The notes under the pieces are model-generated. The model was not told where the DNA came from. It was given only the letters and a program-made list of their open reading frames with translations, and made no database searches. From Branchiostoma belcheri (lineage: Eukaryota > Chordata > Leptocardii > Amphioxiformes > Branchiostomatidae), in contig NW_017804209.1 in the NCBI RefSeq assembly GCF_001625305.1, forward strand, positions 979,176-1,043,175: a stretch of 64,000 nucleotides of DNA. The letters run 5' to 3'. The translations under genes were made by a program, and so were the position numbers. Numbering within the stretch: position 1 is the stretch's first letter; the number at the start of each line of letters is the position of its first letter. Positions 31,901 to 43,429 of the stretch are shown one piece after another.

Positions 31901-32125
31901 CCGGAACAGAACGCTCCGGAACGGAACATTCCGGAAGAGCAGGCACGTGTTCTGGAACGGAACATTCCGGAGCAGCAAGAACAGGCTCCAGTAAGGGACA
32001 TTGTGGAAGTGCAGGTCCATGCCCCCGTGCGGGACATTCCGGAACTGCAAGATGACATTCTATTACCAGATCCAGACGACCAGTGGTTCGGAGATGGGGA
32101 TGACGTGCCCCTTCTACCGCTGTAG
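28907..32125 (+). CDS. Toll-like receptor (TLR-A), intronless
   Basis: Single-exon type I membrane receptor of 1072 residues; innate sensing is inferred from the family. Signal peptide about 1-28 ([16 protein letters not shown]), an LRRNT-like Cys pair (PPVCQTW, VVCK), about 20 or more leucine-rich repeats ([20 protein letters not shown] style), one LRRCT ([23 protein letters not shown]), transmembrane helix about 790-812 ([20 protein letters not shown]), and TIR domain about 840-985. TIR box 1 is [11 protein letters not shown], box 2 is [10 protein letters not shown] (no BB-loop proline) and box 3 is PLFWRRL. A Pro/Glu-rich tail ends in [13 protein letters not shown]. The start is chosen at 28907 because [10 protein letters not shown] is shared by all four paralogues; an in-frame ATG at 28877 lies outside the shared sequence. 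Polyadenylation signal AATAAA is at 32562. Confidence 0.95.
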   Translation: MESKPAPLAVCLAVVSVFIAQHGRVRGQLSPPVCQTWNSTTVVCKWDDDLYHPITHAPLTQVPPGIPESVITVDLSENNITILYNGSFSGLRNLRSLDLSDNPIQTIEAGAFARLEKLQRLDIYDSQPMYLLHNGMFQDLRNLNYLAVETYTDTVASEGVFTGLSKLRHLRLVMNISNLPDHIFDPLTSLESLEIVGDYIEDDLVHSGSGFLQRRLLWAPLNNLKTLRLEIIDFRLPSASDFYFGPVFTNMSRLETIEIYQTDVSLNAQMFRPLLPTVKHLRTGARISPGLLKSLTHLQTLDFDNRASYPYFTILDVLPELRHTQIQELSFFNMELETQKLSSDTLAGIKGLKSLKTLIFKSDSDLVTIEANAFAGLSHLHRLDLTRVTLETLHDKAFSGLSSVTHLNLTQSWISTLPQYVFEGLSSLTHLDLSQNELQTSQAQLPETLDYLDLSHNKLYGVTGQPCNSSISFNFGSLKWVNHLNLSHNEIDLVPMTCFPRNITVLDLQHNRLERFLALCNIEGLRYLDLSNNELDDFFEFYSDFTICWQPGIETLKLDNNGITEIGEGLPAIRRSLKTLTLSHNQIHRIETGQLTWSDQLEHLDLSHNEINTVMPSAFRGLSRLQFLDLSNNKIKNITKTTFEGLGNLTHLNLEANRIPVIGDAFKRLYGLRHLNLRSNSLAVLNQTTLGPVVHRLETIDIADNPFLCDCNSMWFVEWALDKYDRVANFHNPYPDFGRGYTCSRPAGLRGRRLIDGLTQKQKSNDRQDPSERKFFDTVCSHGFRPNRLLACVLASSGIFVAMTTIFLVDYHVGRVQYLLWMLDKWRRPKIGEVKNQEPHRYTHDAFLAYNNRDVWWVIHQAIENLEPDYSLVIHERDFAVGAPIVENIADAVENSRRTVCLITRNFLKSKWCEYEFQLAQYHMFEEGGGVRLILVFLERIPNEMLKQFNHLNAVVKRDTYLTWPDDVRKRPLFWRRLRDALGDPLPRDPEPQQQAQGPEQNAPERNIPEEQARVLERNIPEQQEQAPVRDIVEVQVHAPVRDIPELQDDILLPDPDDQWFGDGDDVPLLPL

Positions 32126-32990
32126 ATAAAACTTACCGTGTCACCAGACTGTTATTGTTTTGGAGTGCATATTTTGTGTTGTTATTCAAGAAAATTGTAT
32201 GTCTTTTGTGCAAAGCCTACTGTACAGCAATATGTAGTTTTAAACTAACTGGATCAGATAGTACGTTTTAGAATTCTCTTGTGCATTATAGTAATTTTAA
32301 ATTTATTTGTTTACCACCATATTTTTTCATATCACTTGTACTTGAAAGTCTTATTCAGGCATGAGATTGTATTAAGCTTGTCTGATAATGTTGACTACAC
32401 TTAATTATATGTATATGAATGCCTTTGTTAAATTGGTAACGCTGTTATGTGTATGTGTAGATATACATTGTACAGCACTATGTAGTTTTGGCTAATGATG
32501 GTAAGTTGGTGATTTTTTTGTACATTTTTTTGTACATTACTACATTTTTAATAAGTGTATCAATAAAAGTTTCATGAACAATTTTGAATTCGGTGTGATG
32601 TCAACTGATAGTTCTTTGTCGTGTGATATGAAGTAATGACTTTGACCGTAAGATTGAAACGGTATCCGTTAACACCGTGGTTAGAATCGTAGAAACATGA
32701 TTGTACTGTTGTAACAGGGCCTTGAAGGGGGGGGGGTCCCGACAACGCTCTACGCTTAATTCGGAAACCTCCCGATTACGCTTTACGATAAATTCCAAGT
32801 GGCTACAACGCATTACGTGGAATTAAAACGGCGAATACGCTCTACGCAAAATGCGCCAATTACGCTCTAAGTTGAATTAGAGCGGTTCTTCTACGCTCTG
32901 CGTAGAATTAAAACGGCCGATTACGCTCTACGGAAAAGAGCTTGTGGGCCCCCTTGTATCTTTGGCCATGTAACGTTACTATGCACTGTT
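32126..32990 (+). other. TLR-A 3' UTR and flank
   Basis: AATAAA at 32562-32567 ends the likely 3' UTR. The following sequence to about 33790, including the TACGCTCTACG palindromic repeat (32740-32940), is shared with the TLR-C flank (50670-52000), but not with TLR-B or TLR-D beyond the first few hundred bases. Confidence 0.7.
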
Positions 32991-33560
32991 ATAAATGTTG
33001 TGCTGTGTTGGCCCGGCGCCCAGTCGCCTCCCATGGCTACTACCGCCATAGTATGACTCAGGACGAAATAAGAAGTTGCTGAACAATGCAGTATCTTTGG
33101 CCAAACTCCAGGAAGATTAGCTACATACTTGATTTTGTACCAATGTCTTGTGTGTCGCTAATGGAGTTTAATAAAGCACACATAAAGCACATGTAACGTT
33201 ACTATGCACTGTTATAAATGCTGTGTTGTGTTGGCCCGGATCCCAGTCGCCTCCCATGGCTACTACCGCCATAGTATGACTCAGGACGAAATAAGAAGTT
33301 GCTGAACAAGGCAGTATCTTTGGCCATGTAACGTTACTATGCACTGTTATAAATGCTGTGCTGTGTTGGCCCGGCGCCCAGTCGCCTCCCATGGCTACTA
33401 CCGCCATAGTATGTCTCAGGACGAAATAAGAAGTTGCTGAACAAGGCAGTATCTTTGGCCATGTAACGTTACTATGTACTGTAACAGTTATAAATGCTGT
33501 GCTGTGTTGGCCCGGCGCCCAGTCGACTCCCATGGCTACTACCGCCCACCTACAGTCGGC
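32990..33560 (+). repeat. 134-141-bp tandem repeat downstream of TLR-A
   Basis: Units contain TGTTGGCCCGGCGCCCAGTC and CATAGTATGACTCAGGACGA; TTGGCCCGG occurs at about 33009, 33233, 33367 and 33508. Two units are present at 51520-51720 after TLR-C. Confidence 0.85.
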
Positions 33561-33779
33561 TTCAGTGCTCTGTGGTGGGCTGCCATAGTATGAACCCTCA
33601 ATTAGTTTTCAAGATTTCAAATTTTGACAAATATTCATACCAAAACACACAACTTAAGATTTCAAATGCTGTGTATTGTATGACTCAGGGCAAAATGATA
33701 TCTTGCTATAAAACAAGGCAGGATCGGGCTTGCATTTCACGGAATTATTTCCTCAAGTGACGTATTTGAGTATTTTCGC

Positions 33780-34290
33780 AGGGTTAGGTAATCTCCAAGC
33801 ACATCCGGTGGGGCGAGGGGACTTTCTGTTGGCCGCCTGTATCCATAATTACTCTCTCTCCCATGCATACAAGGAAAACAGAGTGATGGGCTTGGTAGAT
33901 AATTTATTCAGGTGAGAACTGATTAAAAAAAAACACAAAGAACCAAGCCCGTAGAGTGTGTGAACTGGTAGGCAAGGAGTGGGAGAGTGCAGAGAAGAGA
34001 GAGGGGACCAGCCTGGTCTAACGAACTGACAAGGTACTGAATGCATGACCTAAATAAAAACGTTAAGACATGTAGATAAATCGCAATTAGGAGACGCCAG
34101 GGACTGCCTAACAAACTGAACCTAAGTGCTAACTACTGTACGTTACATGACAGAGTGACGATCAGTAGGCGCTAGGGAACTGGTTAACAAAACTTAACCT
34201 AAGTGCTAACTACTTTAACATAATATAAGTGACGATTAGGAGCCGCCAGGAAAGTAAACTGGTTTAATAACAAACTGAACCTAGGTGTTA
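33780..34290. other. Repeat-rich interval
   Basis: Direct repeats of CTGAACCTAAGTGCTAACTA with GACGATTAGGAG-like spacers lie at about 34085, 34170 and 34270. They adjoin the DIRS-type fragment and may be its terminal repeats. No gene seen. Confidence 0.4.
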
Positions 34291-34291
34291 A

Positions 34292-35586
34292 CTATTGTAC
34301 GTTACATAGAAATGAAAGTCGACTAATAACTTCTAAGAAACAAGATGCCCAACGGGGCAAAATAACTATACTAGGTATCTGTAACCTGCGGAAAAGTCTT
34401 ACGACCCGGGGGGGGGAGGGGTTGTCGGACAGATCTGTGAGACCCAGTTTGATTTTTTGGGAAAGGAGATGACTGAAGGTTTTCCGTTGAGAGAAAGAGG
34501 AGTCGAGGTAAACCTCGAAAGCGTCTGAGGACCAATCCCCGAGAAGCTTTATGAGTTGGGGTTCAGCGCCACAGCGCCAAGCAAAGGTGGCACCGCCTCG
34601 GCGAGAGCTGTGCCCTGAGTATTGGGCGGCCGAGAGGCCGGCGGCGGTGAGGATTGTTTTGAGGTGTTTTACCAGCGAGTCGTGGGTGAGAGAGACCACC
34701 AGTCCGTGTGTCGTGCTCGGAACCAGGAAAGCTGGCGCGGTCGGTGGAGCGCGGATGATGGAGCACATGTGAACCTAGCTATAGGCTTGTCTGGGGCAGA
34801 GAGGGTGGCCGGAAATCACCTATGGTGGCGCCGTGAGCTAATTCTGTCCGTATGTGAGTGTTTACATGATCTGAGAGCGGAAGGATGATTAGTCTTGGGG
34901 ACGGTTGGCCGGGTGGCAGACACATAATTGATATAATTGATGGGAAAACCATACTCTATCAGATCACACAGGGTGTTGTCATGGTAGCCGTCTAGAAGGT
35001 GGCGCCAGGCAGAGACGTGAAGTTTAGTTGGCGCTATTTTGACACCTTGGTGATTGGGAAGACCAGATGTCCGCACGGTGTGATGCTACTGACGGAAATC
35101 AGCCAAACTTGGACTTGGAGCGTCAACCGGCGAAGTGTCTGTTGCGAACGTTTCGGGTGAAAGGAATGTTTTCTTGCCTTTCTGAGCCGGTTTGCCCACC
35201 GATGTCGACAGTTGGGGAAACTTGAAGTCCACAGCGCGTTGTAGTGGCAGGTTTTTCCGTAGTTGGTCCAGAGTGATGTCGTCGGCCCCCAGATCGGTCG
35301 GCACAGTGGTAGAGGAGGTGTGCACCACGCCGCCCGGTCCGAGCTGAAGTCGTGTGAGATCTCGATCAAGTGTAGTTACCTCCGGGGTCTTGTTGGCCGT
35401 GTAAAGAGCGTTGGACGCTGCCGGTGGTGTAGGACCTGACGCCGTTGTTTCAGACGACGAACGGACTCTTCCGCGCCTGCCCCCCTCCCCCACCGCCGGC
35501 CCAGCTCTTCTCACAGACATCTTGCTGTGAAGGTGGGTTTTTAACTTTCTTCTCATTCGTGTGAAACAAGAGTTCCACGATCTCAT
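34292..35586 (-). mobile_element. Internally deleted DIRS/Ngaro-type tyrosine-recombinase retrotransposon
   Basis: Three fragments lie in order on minus. 35086-35586 is a 166-codon gag-like frame, Ser/Thr/Pro-rich. 34816-35076 carries SAWRHLLDGYHDNTLCDLIE and GFPINYINY, typical of the region just before the reverse transcriptase of DIRS/Ngaro elements. 34292-34768 is the C-terminal part of a tyrosine recombinase, with H-x-x-R (GHSSRRGGATFA) and the nucleophile Tyr in GDWSSDAFEVYLD. Most of the RT and RNase H is missing and the pieces are in different frames, so the copy cannot be autonomous. The homologous interval after TLR-C (52245-52380) lacks the insertion. Confidence 0.75.
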
Positions 35587-36408
35587 ACCTTCGCCAAATG
35601 ATGTTAACCCTTGTGGTTGACAAATGATACAATTTTAATCATTGATTTTGTAAGTAAGAGCCCCATTTGCATGGATTGTATCAGTTGATCATATTCTCCA
35701 CCCAAGACAGCCTTATCTTAACAAAAATGCTATTATAGCACTTCCTCATAAATTATGCAAATGATTTGAATAAATTATGTTTGTTTTGATGTTCATCTTC
35801 ACTCAACTTCCAAATGTGGCAAGTATGAAATTCCTAGCAGTTACAACTATGAAATAATAAAAATTTGCCATTTTTTATGCATTTTTTATGCACATCCTCA
35901 TTTACATAATCTATATCCTCAGATGTTTTTTCTCGTTCTCACAAGTGATGTCACAAGTGTTTCATACTTCTATTATCGAACAAAGCAGATTTATAGAATT
36001 TCCTCATTAATTATGCAAATTAGCTCCTGATTTGCATAATTGTCATCTGATCATGTCAAGCATCACTTCAACTACCTACATACCAAAAATCACGACAATA
36101 CGTCAACCGGTTCTTGAGTTATCGTCCTTCAAATTTTTTCAACAAATGCTCCTGCAGTTCCATAACAAGGCGCTAGGGGACCCAAACTCATGTCACTTCT
36201 TCCCTACCCCAAGAGCTATCTACCAACCAAAATTCATGACCCTAGCATGTCCAGAACATGAGATATCAAAACCGGAAGTTCAGCTGCAGTGCCTAGGAAA
36301 GCCGCAAGGGGGCCCAAAATCTAATCATTTCTAGGTCTCATGAAGACCGACCCACCTACCAAGTTTCATTCCAATCCATCCACTGCTTCTCGAGTTATCT
36401 TGCTAAAA

Positions 36409-36457
<49 letters not shown>

Positions 36458-36496
36458 AACGCTACTGAAAACATAACCTTCTTGGCGAAGGTAATA
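35586..36496. mobile_element. About 0.9-kb element with CCTTCGCCAA / TTGGCGAAGG ends
   Basis: It begins ACCTTCGCCAAATGATGTTA and ends ATAACCTTCTTGGCGAAGGT, with a (AC)n tract at 36413-36452 near the right end and AT-rich interior containing repeated TTTGCATAAT. A second copy lies inverted at 45600-46472. No coding capacity; consistent with a non-autonomous DNA transposon. Confidence 0.8.
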
Positions 36497-36730
36497 AAAA
36501 CACGCTAAACATAGCCCCAAACCCAAACCTCTGCTTGGAGAGTACTATACCAAGGCGGTATAGTCTCACTCTATAATCGCTCTGAAAAGATGTCTGAAAG
36601 TCCAGCTATTTGGAGGAAATATATACCTTGTCAGATACAGCTGTGGCGTTATAGAATGATTGATGGATTCTTTAATCCTAACCCTTCTGGCTTATGGCAG
36701 GGGTTCCTTAAGCTATTTTGCATTCTCTTT

Positions 36731-38180
36731 ACTTTTAGAACAATGTTGTATGGTTAGGCCACACCGCCTTAATTTTATGGATGGCATCGTCTGAAGACCC
36801 CCAAACTAGTGCTCGCGGGCGAATAAAAAAATTCCGACCAAAAATAAAAATGCTACTATACCACAGGAATACAAAGCTGGTATTGTGAATTTGCGACGTA
36901 TACGACAAGCCGGCTTATGCTGGCTTTTTGCGAAGTTTTGAATCGGCAGTGTACGTACATGTATGTACTTTGATCTGGAGCTTCGGGTGCCGCCATTATG
37001 AGTTATCGCCGGCTACCTATTGTCGCTAAATAGCATGGACTACCCAGGCCTAGAGCCAGGCCAGAGCTTCGGAGGAAGACAAAGCTTAAGGATCCCACTT
37101 TTTCTGTAATTTGTGGGTTTTGGGGATGTTAAGAGGAGAGTAGTTTTCATTTGTATATGTGTAAAGTTGGGGTAGAATTTGGAGGCTACGTCGAGTTCAC
37201 TTCGTTTATTGCTATAGAGGGTACAATTTGAGATAAAATGTGTTTCGTCTTCCACCGTATTCAACGTACAATGTTTGCAAGTTCGTTCATACACTTGGAA
37301 CTTCTTATACCACCCTCTCTCAATTTCGAGAGGGTGTGCACTAATGCGTAACTTACTTATTGTAGAGCGAATGTTAAGATCAACTACGTCCAGGTATTTT
37401 TCCATAGAATATGCTGTTTTACATTTTTTGTAGAATCTTAGCTTACCAGAATCAACATCTAACTTGTGGGAAATAGTTTGTAAATACATATCAGAAATTC
37501 CTAACCTTAAGTTAACATGGTGCATACAGATAACTTGCCAAACAAAGCAGGATTGTGCGTAGCCCACGGAACTATTTCCGCAGATGACGAGTTTGTCCGT
37601 ATGGGCCACCGTACTTCCCAAAACGCTTGACAGGCTTGGGGAATACATTTCAGACAGAACGGAACAAGGAAAGGCTGAGTCTGTCCTGTGAGCAAGCCGC
37701 AGATCATATACATAGATAAACGGGTCAGAAAAATGTCAGGTTCAGCTTTTTTTTTTTAAATGAATGTGTATTAGGCGTCTGGCCACACTGATTTAATTTT
37801 ATGGGTGACATCCGCGCGCGCATTGATTTTTGACTGTCGCCCTTTAAAAAAAAAGATCACCTCCACCGAGGCTCTGGCCTGGCTCTAGGCCCGGGTAGTC
37901 CATGGTAGTCAGCGACAACACGGAGCCGAGCACCAAGGCTATCGAATTCGAAGCTCCACGACTCAAGTATGTACAGTACCGATTCATAATGCTGCAAAAC
38001 GCCAGCCGGCTTGTCGTATACGTCGCTAAGTCCTGTCGCGAATTCACAATACCAGCTTTGTATTCCTGTGGTTTAGTAGCATTTTTATTTTTCGCCGGAA
38101 TTTTTTTTATTCGCCCGCGCGCACTAGTTTGGGGGTCTTCAGAGGATGTCATCCATAAAATTAAGTCGGTGTGGCCTTAG
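36731..38180. mobile_element. Composite element: GGCCACAC-ended inverted repeats enclosing a LINE fragment
   Basis: 36734-37080 and 37850-38178 are inverted copies (ends TTAGGCCACACCG/CTTAATTTTATGG and CATAAAATTAAGTCGGTGTG GCC; inner TAGAGCCAGGCCAGAG). Between them lies LINE sequence. The right half and the LINE are repeated upstream of TLR-D (53930-55075). Related short MITEs are at 46626-47078 and 60022-60186. Confidence 0.75.
37040..37648 (-). pseudogene. LINE reverse-transcriptase C-terminal fragment
   Basis: The frame encodes SKLRISAHPLEIERGWYKKF followed by RTCKHCTLNTVEDETHFISN and C, the Cys-Cys-His-Cys tail motif found after the RT domain of several LINE clades. The polymerase domain is absent. 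A frameshifted relative lies at 53812-54376. Confidence 0.7.
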
Positions 38181-38414
38181 CCTGATTAAATGGCTTCACC
38201 GTTGCCGCCCGCCTAACACCCAGCCGCCACTAAAGCCGCAGACGGTAGAGTTTGCGTTACACAGAATAAACATGTTGGTATGTACACCCTCATACATTAT
38301 GTCAACAACTAAGCCTCCTCTCCTCTTATTTACCAAAAACTGCAGGTGTTCACATCATACTCTCCACCGGTCCGCGCAACGAGACGAACCTGAGAAAAAC
38401 CCCACCAGACCGAC

Positions 38415-41400
38415 ATGGAGTCTAAACCCGCTCCTCTCGCCGTCTGCTTGGCTGTGGTTTCCGTGTTCATCGCCCAACATGGACGGGTTAGAGGACAACT
38501 CCCCCCACCTGTGTGTCAGACCTGGAACTCAACAACTGTCGTGTGTAAAGGGGATGGACTGTATCATCCAACCCGTGCGCCTCTAACCCAAGTACCTCCC
38601 GGCATCCCCGAGTCTGTCATCATAATGGATCTCAGTAAGAACAACATAACTATACTGTATAACGGCTCGTTTAGTGGGTTAAGAAACCTGAGATCCTTAG
38701 ATCTGTCTGATAATCCTATACTGACTATCGAGGTCGGTGCGTTTGCAAGGTTGGTAAAATTACAAGTTCTAGATATTGGTTATTCCTATTTAGGAAGAAA
38801 TGCACAAATGTATCTTCTTCATAATAGAATATTTCAAGATCTGCGAAACCTGAACTATCTGGCCGTGAGGACTTACACCGATAGAGTCGCCAGTGAGGGA
38901 GTGTTCACGGGATTATCTAAACTCAGGACTTTGGTATTTGGCGTGAAAAATATCAGCAATTTACCCGATCATACTTTTTATCCTTTGACTTCATTGGAAA
39001 GTCTAGAGATATCGGAACTCATCGATGACATAGAAGAGGACCTAAATACCACCATGAGAATTGTCCACAGCGGAAGTGGGTTCTTACAACGACGCCTGCT
39101 GTGGGCACCGCTGAACAACCTTACAAGATTGACTCTGAACAATCTACCAAGAGTCAGTGACTTCTACTTTGGACCAGTATTCATAAATATGTCTAAATTA
39201 GAGACTATAGTAATATATCAAGCTTCCGTTTCCCTGAATACTCAACTGTGCCGGCCGTTATTACCGACTCTGAAACATTTAAGCACTTTCGCTCGGATAG
39301 CTCCCGGCCTGCTGAAATCACTCACACATCTGCAGACGCTGGACTTCGACGCTTTTGCACATCCCGCCAATATGGACGTTCTGCCTGAACTCCGACACAC
39401 GCAGATTCAGGAGTTGTCATTAGCCGGGCTGGAACCGGAAACGGACGAATTAACATCTGATACTCTTGCGGGAATAAATGGCCTGAAAAGTTTGAAAAGT
39501 TTGATTTTTCACCTCGGCTATTTTAACGCCATAGAAGCTAACGCCTTTGCGGGTTTGTCACATTTGCTAAGGCCGGATCTGACGCAGGGCGCCTTCGAGA
39601 CGTTAACTTTACACGATAAGGCGTTCAGCGGACTGTCCTCACTCACTCATCTCAACTTGACACAAAGCGTGATTCCTACTTTACCACAATACGTGTTTGA
39701 AGGACTGTCCTCGCTCACTCATCTTAACTTGACACAAAACAGGATTTCTACTTTACCACAATACGTGTTTGAAGGACTGTCCTCGCTTACTCATCTTGAT
39801 TTGAGCCAGAACGACTTGGAAACCTCCCACGCTCAGCTTCCAGAGACCTTGGACTATCTTGATCTCAGTCACAATAAGTTAAACAACAGAGACAAGGGTC
39901 AATCTTCATGTTTCTACGCTATATCATTTAACTTCAGTGGTTTAAAAAGTGTGAATTATCTCAATTTGAGTCATAATGAAATTGAAGATGTTCCCGTCGA
40001 TTGTTTCCCCCGGAATATCACTGTGCTTGATTTGCAGCACAACAGACTAGATGCATTTTCTTACCTCTGCTATATTGAGGGTTTACGGTATCTCGACCTT
40101 TCTAACAATGAACTCAATGATATTTTCAATGATCATTTTTACTATAATTGTGATTATAATTATGATTATGATTATGGTAATCAGTCAATGACTGATTATG
40201 ATTATGCTAATCAGTCAATGACTCGTGGGCAACCAGGCATAGAAACACTTAGGTTGGATAACAACGGTATAACAGATATACAAAAAGGATTCCCAGAAGA
40301 AATAAAGAGAAAATTGAAAACGCTGACTCTTTCTCACAACCAAATCCACCGTATCGAAACAGGACAACTGACAAGGTCGGACCAGCTGGAACATTTGGAT
40401 CTGAGTCATAACGAGATCAACACCGTCATGCCATCCGCCTTCCGTGGACTATCGCGGCTACAGTTCCTGGATCTCAGTAACAACAAGATAAAGAATATAA
40501 CTAAGTCAACATTTGAAGGTTTAGGCAACCTTGCACATCTAAACCTGGAAGCCAACAGGATAGCAGTGATTGGGGGCGCCTTTCAGCGTCTGTACGGGTT
40601 GAGACACCTAAATCTGAGGAGCAACAGTTTGGCTGTGTTAAATCAAACAACATTGGGTCCTGTTGTCTCCTGGTTAGAGACTATCGACATTGCAGACAAC
40701 CCGTTTCTGTGTGACTGCAACTTAATGTGGTTTGCTGAGTGTGCCCTGGATAAATACGACAGGGTAGCGAACTTCCACAACCCCTATCCTGACGTCGGTC
40801 GAGGGTACACATGTTCCCGTCCAGCTGGATTGCGTGGAAGACGATTGATAGACGGGCTGACGCAGATACAACACTCTAACAACAGACAGGATCCATCAGA
40901 ACGAAAGTTTTTCGACATAGTCTGTAGTCATGGATTCCGGCCCAACCGCCTTCTGGCTTGTGTGCTCGCCTCTTCTGGCATCTTCGTCGCCATGACGACC
41001 ATTTTCCTGGTCGACTACCACGTCGGCCGTGTTCAGTACTACCTGTGGATGTTGGACAAGTGGAGGAGACCGAAGATTGGCGAAGTAAAGAACAAAGAGC
41101 CGCACAGATACACGCACGATGCTTTTCTTGCCTACAACAACCGGGACGTCGGCTGGGTTATACATCAAGCGATAGAGAATCTGGAACCTGACTACAGTCT
41201 GGTCATACACGAAAGGGACTTTGCAGTGGGCGCTCCCATTGTGGAAAACATCGCGGATGCCGTGGAAAACAGCCGGAGAACCGTCTGCCTCATCACCAGG
41301 AACTTCCTGAAGAGTAAGTGGTGCGAGTACGAGTTCCAGCTGGCCCAGTACCACATGTTTGAGGAGGGGGGAGGGGTGCGTCTCATCCTGGTGTTTCTGG

Positions 41401-41840
41401 AGAGGATTCCTAACGAAATGCTGAAACAGTTCCGCCATCTGAACGCCGTAGTAAAGAGGGACACGTACCTGATGTGGCCAGACGACGTGCGGAAAAGGCC
41501 GCTGTTCTGGAGGCGGCTGCGAGACGCTCTGGGCGATCCTCTACCCCGGGACCCAGAGCCTCAGCAGCAGGTACAGGGTCCGGAACAGAACGCTCCGGAA
41601 AGGAACATTCCGGAAGACCCGGTACGGAACATTCCGGAAGACCCGGTACGGAACATTCCGGAAGACCCGGTACGGAACATTCCGGAACAGCAAGAACTGG
41701 CCCAAATAAGAAACGTTGTGGAAGTGCAGGTCCATGCCCCCATGCGGGACATTCCGGAACTGCAAGATGAAATTCTATTACCAGATCCAGACGACCAGTG
41801 GTTTGGAGATGGGGATGACGTGCCCCTTCTACCGCTGTAG
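38415..41840 (+). CDS. Toll-like receptor (TLR-B), intronless
   Basis: Single-exon TLR of 1141 residues, the longest of the four. The layout is as in TLR-A: signal peptide 1-28, LRR ectodomain, LRRCT ([20 protein letters not shown]), TM about 844-866, TIR about 897-1040 with [21 protein letters not shown] and PLFWRRL. Differences: a duplicated LRR of 24 residues ([20 protein letters not shown] twice), an Asp/Tyr-rich insert encoded by GATTAT-type repeats ([20 protein letters not shown], about 40130-40220), and three EDPV octapeptide units in the tail. The likely polyadenylation signal (ATTAAA, 42769) now lies beyond an assembly gap. The ATG context ACCGACATGG is shared by all copies. The 5' flank to about 37.0 kb is nearly the same as for TLR-D. 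Confidence 0.95.
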   Translation: MESKPAPLAVCLAVVSVFIAQHGRVRGQLPPPVCQTWNSTTVVCKGDGLYHPTRAPLTQVPPGIPESVIIMDLSKNNITILYNGSFSGLRNLRSLDLSDNPILTIEVGAFARLVKLQVLDIGYSYLGRNAQMYLLHNRIFQDLRNLNYLAVRTYTDRVASEGVFTGLSKLRTLVFGVKNISNLPDHTFYPLTSLESLEISELIDDIEEDLNTTMRIVHSGSGFLQRRLLWAPLNNLTRLTLNNLPRVSDFYFGPVFINMSKLETIVIYQASVSLNTQLCRPLLPTLKHLSTFARIAPGLLKSLTHLQTLDFDAFAHPANMDVLPELRHTQIQELSLAGLEPETDELTSDTLAGINGLKSLKSLIFHLGYFNAIEANAFAGLSHLLRPDLTQGAFETLTLHDKAFSGLSSLTHLNLTQSVIPTLPQYVFEGLSSLTHLNLTQNRISTLPQYVFEGLSSLTHLDLSQNDLETSHAQLPETLDYLDLSHNKLNNRDKGQSSCFYAISFNFSGLKSVNYLNLSHNEIEDVPVDCFPRNITVLDLQHNRLDAFSYLCYIEGLRYLDLSNNELNDIFNDHFYYNCDYNYDYDYGNQSMTDYDYANQSMTRGQPGIETLRLDNNGITDIQKGFPEEIKRKLKTLTLSHNQIHRIETGQLTRSDQLEHLDLSHNEINTVMPSAFRGLSRLQFLDLSNNKIKNITKSTFEGLGNLAHLNLEANRIAVIGGAFQRLYGLRHLNLRSNSLAVLNQTTLGPVVSWLETIDIADNPFLCDCNLMWFAECALDKYDRVANFHNPYPDVGRGYTCSRPAGLRGRRLIDGLTQIQHSNNRQDPSERKFFDIVCSHGFRPNRLLACVLASSGIFVAMTTIFLVDYHVGRVQYYLWMLDKWRRPKIGEVKNKEPHRYTHDAFLAYNNRDVGWVIHQAIENLEPDYSLVIHERDFAVGAPIVENIADAVENSRRTVCLITRNFLKSKWCEYEFQLAQYHMFEEGGGVRLILVFLERIPNEMLKQFRHLNAVVKRDTYLMWPDDVRKRPLFWRRLRDALGDPLPRDPEPQQQVQGPEQNAPERNIPEDPVRNIPEDPVRNIPEDPVRNIPEQQELAQIRNVVEVQVHAPMRDIPELQDEILLPDPDDQWFGDGDDVPLLPL

Positions 41841-41976
41841 ATAAAACTAACCGTGTCACCAGACTGTTATTGTTTTGGAGTGCATATTTTGTGTTGTTAT
41901 TCAAGAAAGTTTTTTCGTTTTTGTGTTAAGTCTACTTTACAGCAATATGTAGTTTTAAACTGTATCAAAATAGTAT

Positions 41977-41996
41977 NNNNNNNNNNNNNNNNNNNN
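41977..41996. other. Assembly gap (20 N)
   Basis: Short run of N between the TLR-B 3' flank and a second copy of the TLR-B 3' end. Confidence 0.99.
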
Positions 41997-42311
41997 GCTC
42001 TGGGCGATCCTCTACCCCGGGACCCAGAGCCTCAGCAGCAGGTACAGGGTCCGGAACAGAACGCTCCGGAAAGGAACATTCCGGAAGACCCGGTACGGAA
42101 CATTCCGGAAGACCCGGTACGGAACATTCCGGAAGACCCGGTACGGAACATTCCGGAACAGCAAGAACTGGCCCAAATAAGAAACGTTGTGGAAGTGCAG
42201 GTTCATGCCCCCATGCGGGACATTCCGGAACTGCAAGATGAAATTCTATTACCAGATCCAGACGACCAGTGGTTTGGAGATGGGGATGACGTGCCCCTTC
42301 TACCGCTGTAG
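41997..42311 (+). pseudogene. Partial copy of the TLR-B 3' end after the gap
   Basis: From 41997 the sequence repeats TLR-B from 41526 onward ([20 protein letters not shown] to the stop) and continues into the same 3' UTR, with only a few differences in about 450 bases (for example GGTTCATG for GGTCCATG). It begins exactly at the gap and has no upstream part. This is most likely an unmerged allele or contig overlap, less likely a true partial tandem duplication. Confidence 0.85.
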
Positions 42312-43080
42312 ATAAAACTAACCGTGTCACCAGACTGTTATTGTTTTGGAGTGCATATTTTGTGTTGTTATTCAAGAAAGTTTTTTCTTTTTTGTGTTAA
42401 GTCTACTTTACAGCAATATGTAGTTTTAAACTGTATCAAATAGTATGTTTTATGGTATGGTATTACCACTATGGTAATTTTGAATTTGTTCGTTTACCAC
42501 CATATCTTTTCATATCACTTGGACTTGAAAGTATCATTCAGGAATGAGATAGCATTAAGCTTGTCTGATAATGTTGAGTACAATTAATTATATGTATGAA
42601 TGCCTTTGTTAAATTGGTAACGCTGTTATGTGTGTGTGTAGATATACATTGTACAGCACTGTGTAGTTTTAGCTAAGTTGATTTTTCTGTATAATCTTGA
42701 GTGATTTCTCATCTTTTAACATTGTACCATGCCGACTATTGCACTGTGTTGTTATGTTTGTTCACATTATTAAAGTATAAGTAAGACCTTTAAGAATACT
42801 GTCATGAAAGTTCATCTGTGCTGGTAGTTACATGTTTAAGTTAAAACTTTTGTTCCAACACAAAGAAGGTCTCTCATCACCTAGAGCCTTGTTTTCTGAT
42901 AGACAGCCTAGTCAACAGGGCCGATCGGATAATGTATAGAATCTTGCCGGCTGGTTACGAACTTGCAACAAAAAGATATGCTTGGAGCAAGCAAAGAGCA
43001 AGGAATGTCCTTTCTTGGAGATTATTAGCTGGCTCCTTTCAACTTTTCTAACTATGATCGGGCCCCTTTTTCGATCATTT
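42312..43080 (+). other. TLR-B/TLR-D type 3' flank
   Basis: 3' UTR sequence with ATTAAA at 42769-42774, followed by a fragment of the foldback family seen in MED25 introns (CATGAAAGTTCATCTGTGCT at about 42802). The whole stretch is repeated after TLR-D (58570-59310). Confidence 0.75.
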
Positions 43081-43422
43081 CGAACACACCAGCTTCTGTA
43101 TCTGTATAGCCGGTATAACCGCCCTTCGGCGTAACACACCAACTTCTGTATCTGTATAGCCAGTATAACCACCCTTCAGCGTAACACACCAGCTTCCGTA
43201 TCTGTATAGCCGGTATAACCGCCCTTTGGCGTAACACACCGGCTTCTGTATCGGTATAGCCGGTATAACCGCCCTTCGGCGTAACACACCAGCTTCTGTC
43301 TAGCCCTTTAGCGTAACACACTAGCTTCTGTATCTGTATAGCCGGTATAACCGCCCTTCGGCGTAACACACCAGCTTCTGTATCTGTATAGCCGGTATAA
43401 CCACCCTTCGGCGTAACACACC
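43081..43422. repeat. 50-bp satellite, seven units
   Basis: The unit GTATCTGTATAGCCGGTATA followed by ACCGCCCTTCGGCGTAACAC and ACCAGCTTCT recurs at an exact 50-base spacing (GTAACACACC at 43131, 43181, 43231, 43281), then one shortened unit, then two more. Single units are in the MED25 and secreted-protein introns. Confidence 0.95.
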
Positions 43423-43429
43423 AGGCCAG

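Noticed and set aside
37040-37648. Host gene on minus of 202 codons
   Set aside because: The motifs are those of a LINE reverse-transcriptase tail, and the fragment recurs as a damaged copy at 53812-54376.
41997-42311. Fifth TLR gene
   Set aside because: Only the last about 100 codons follow an assembly gap and they duplicate TLR-B almost exactly; better explained as an unmerged allele.
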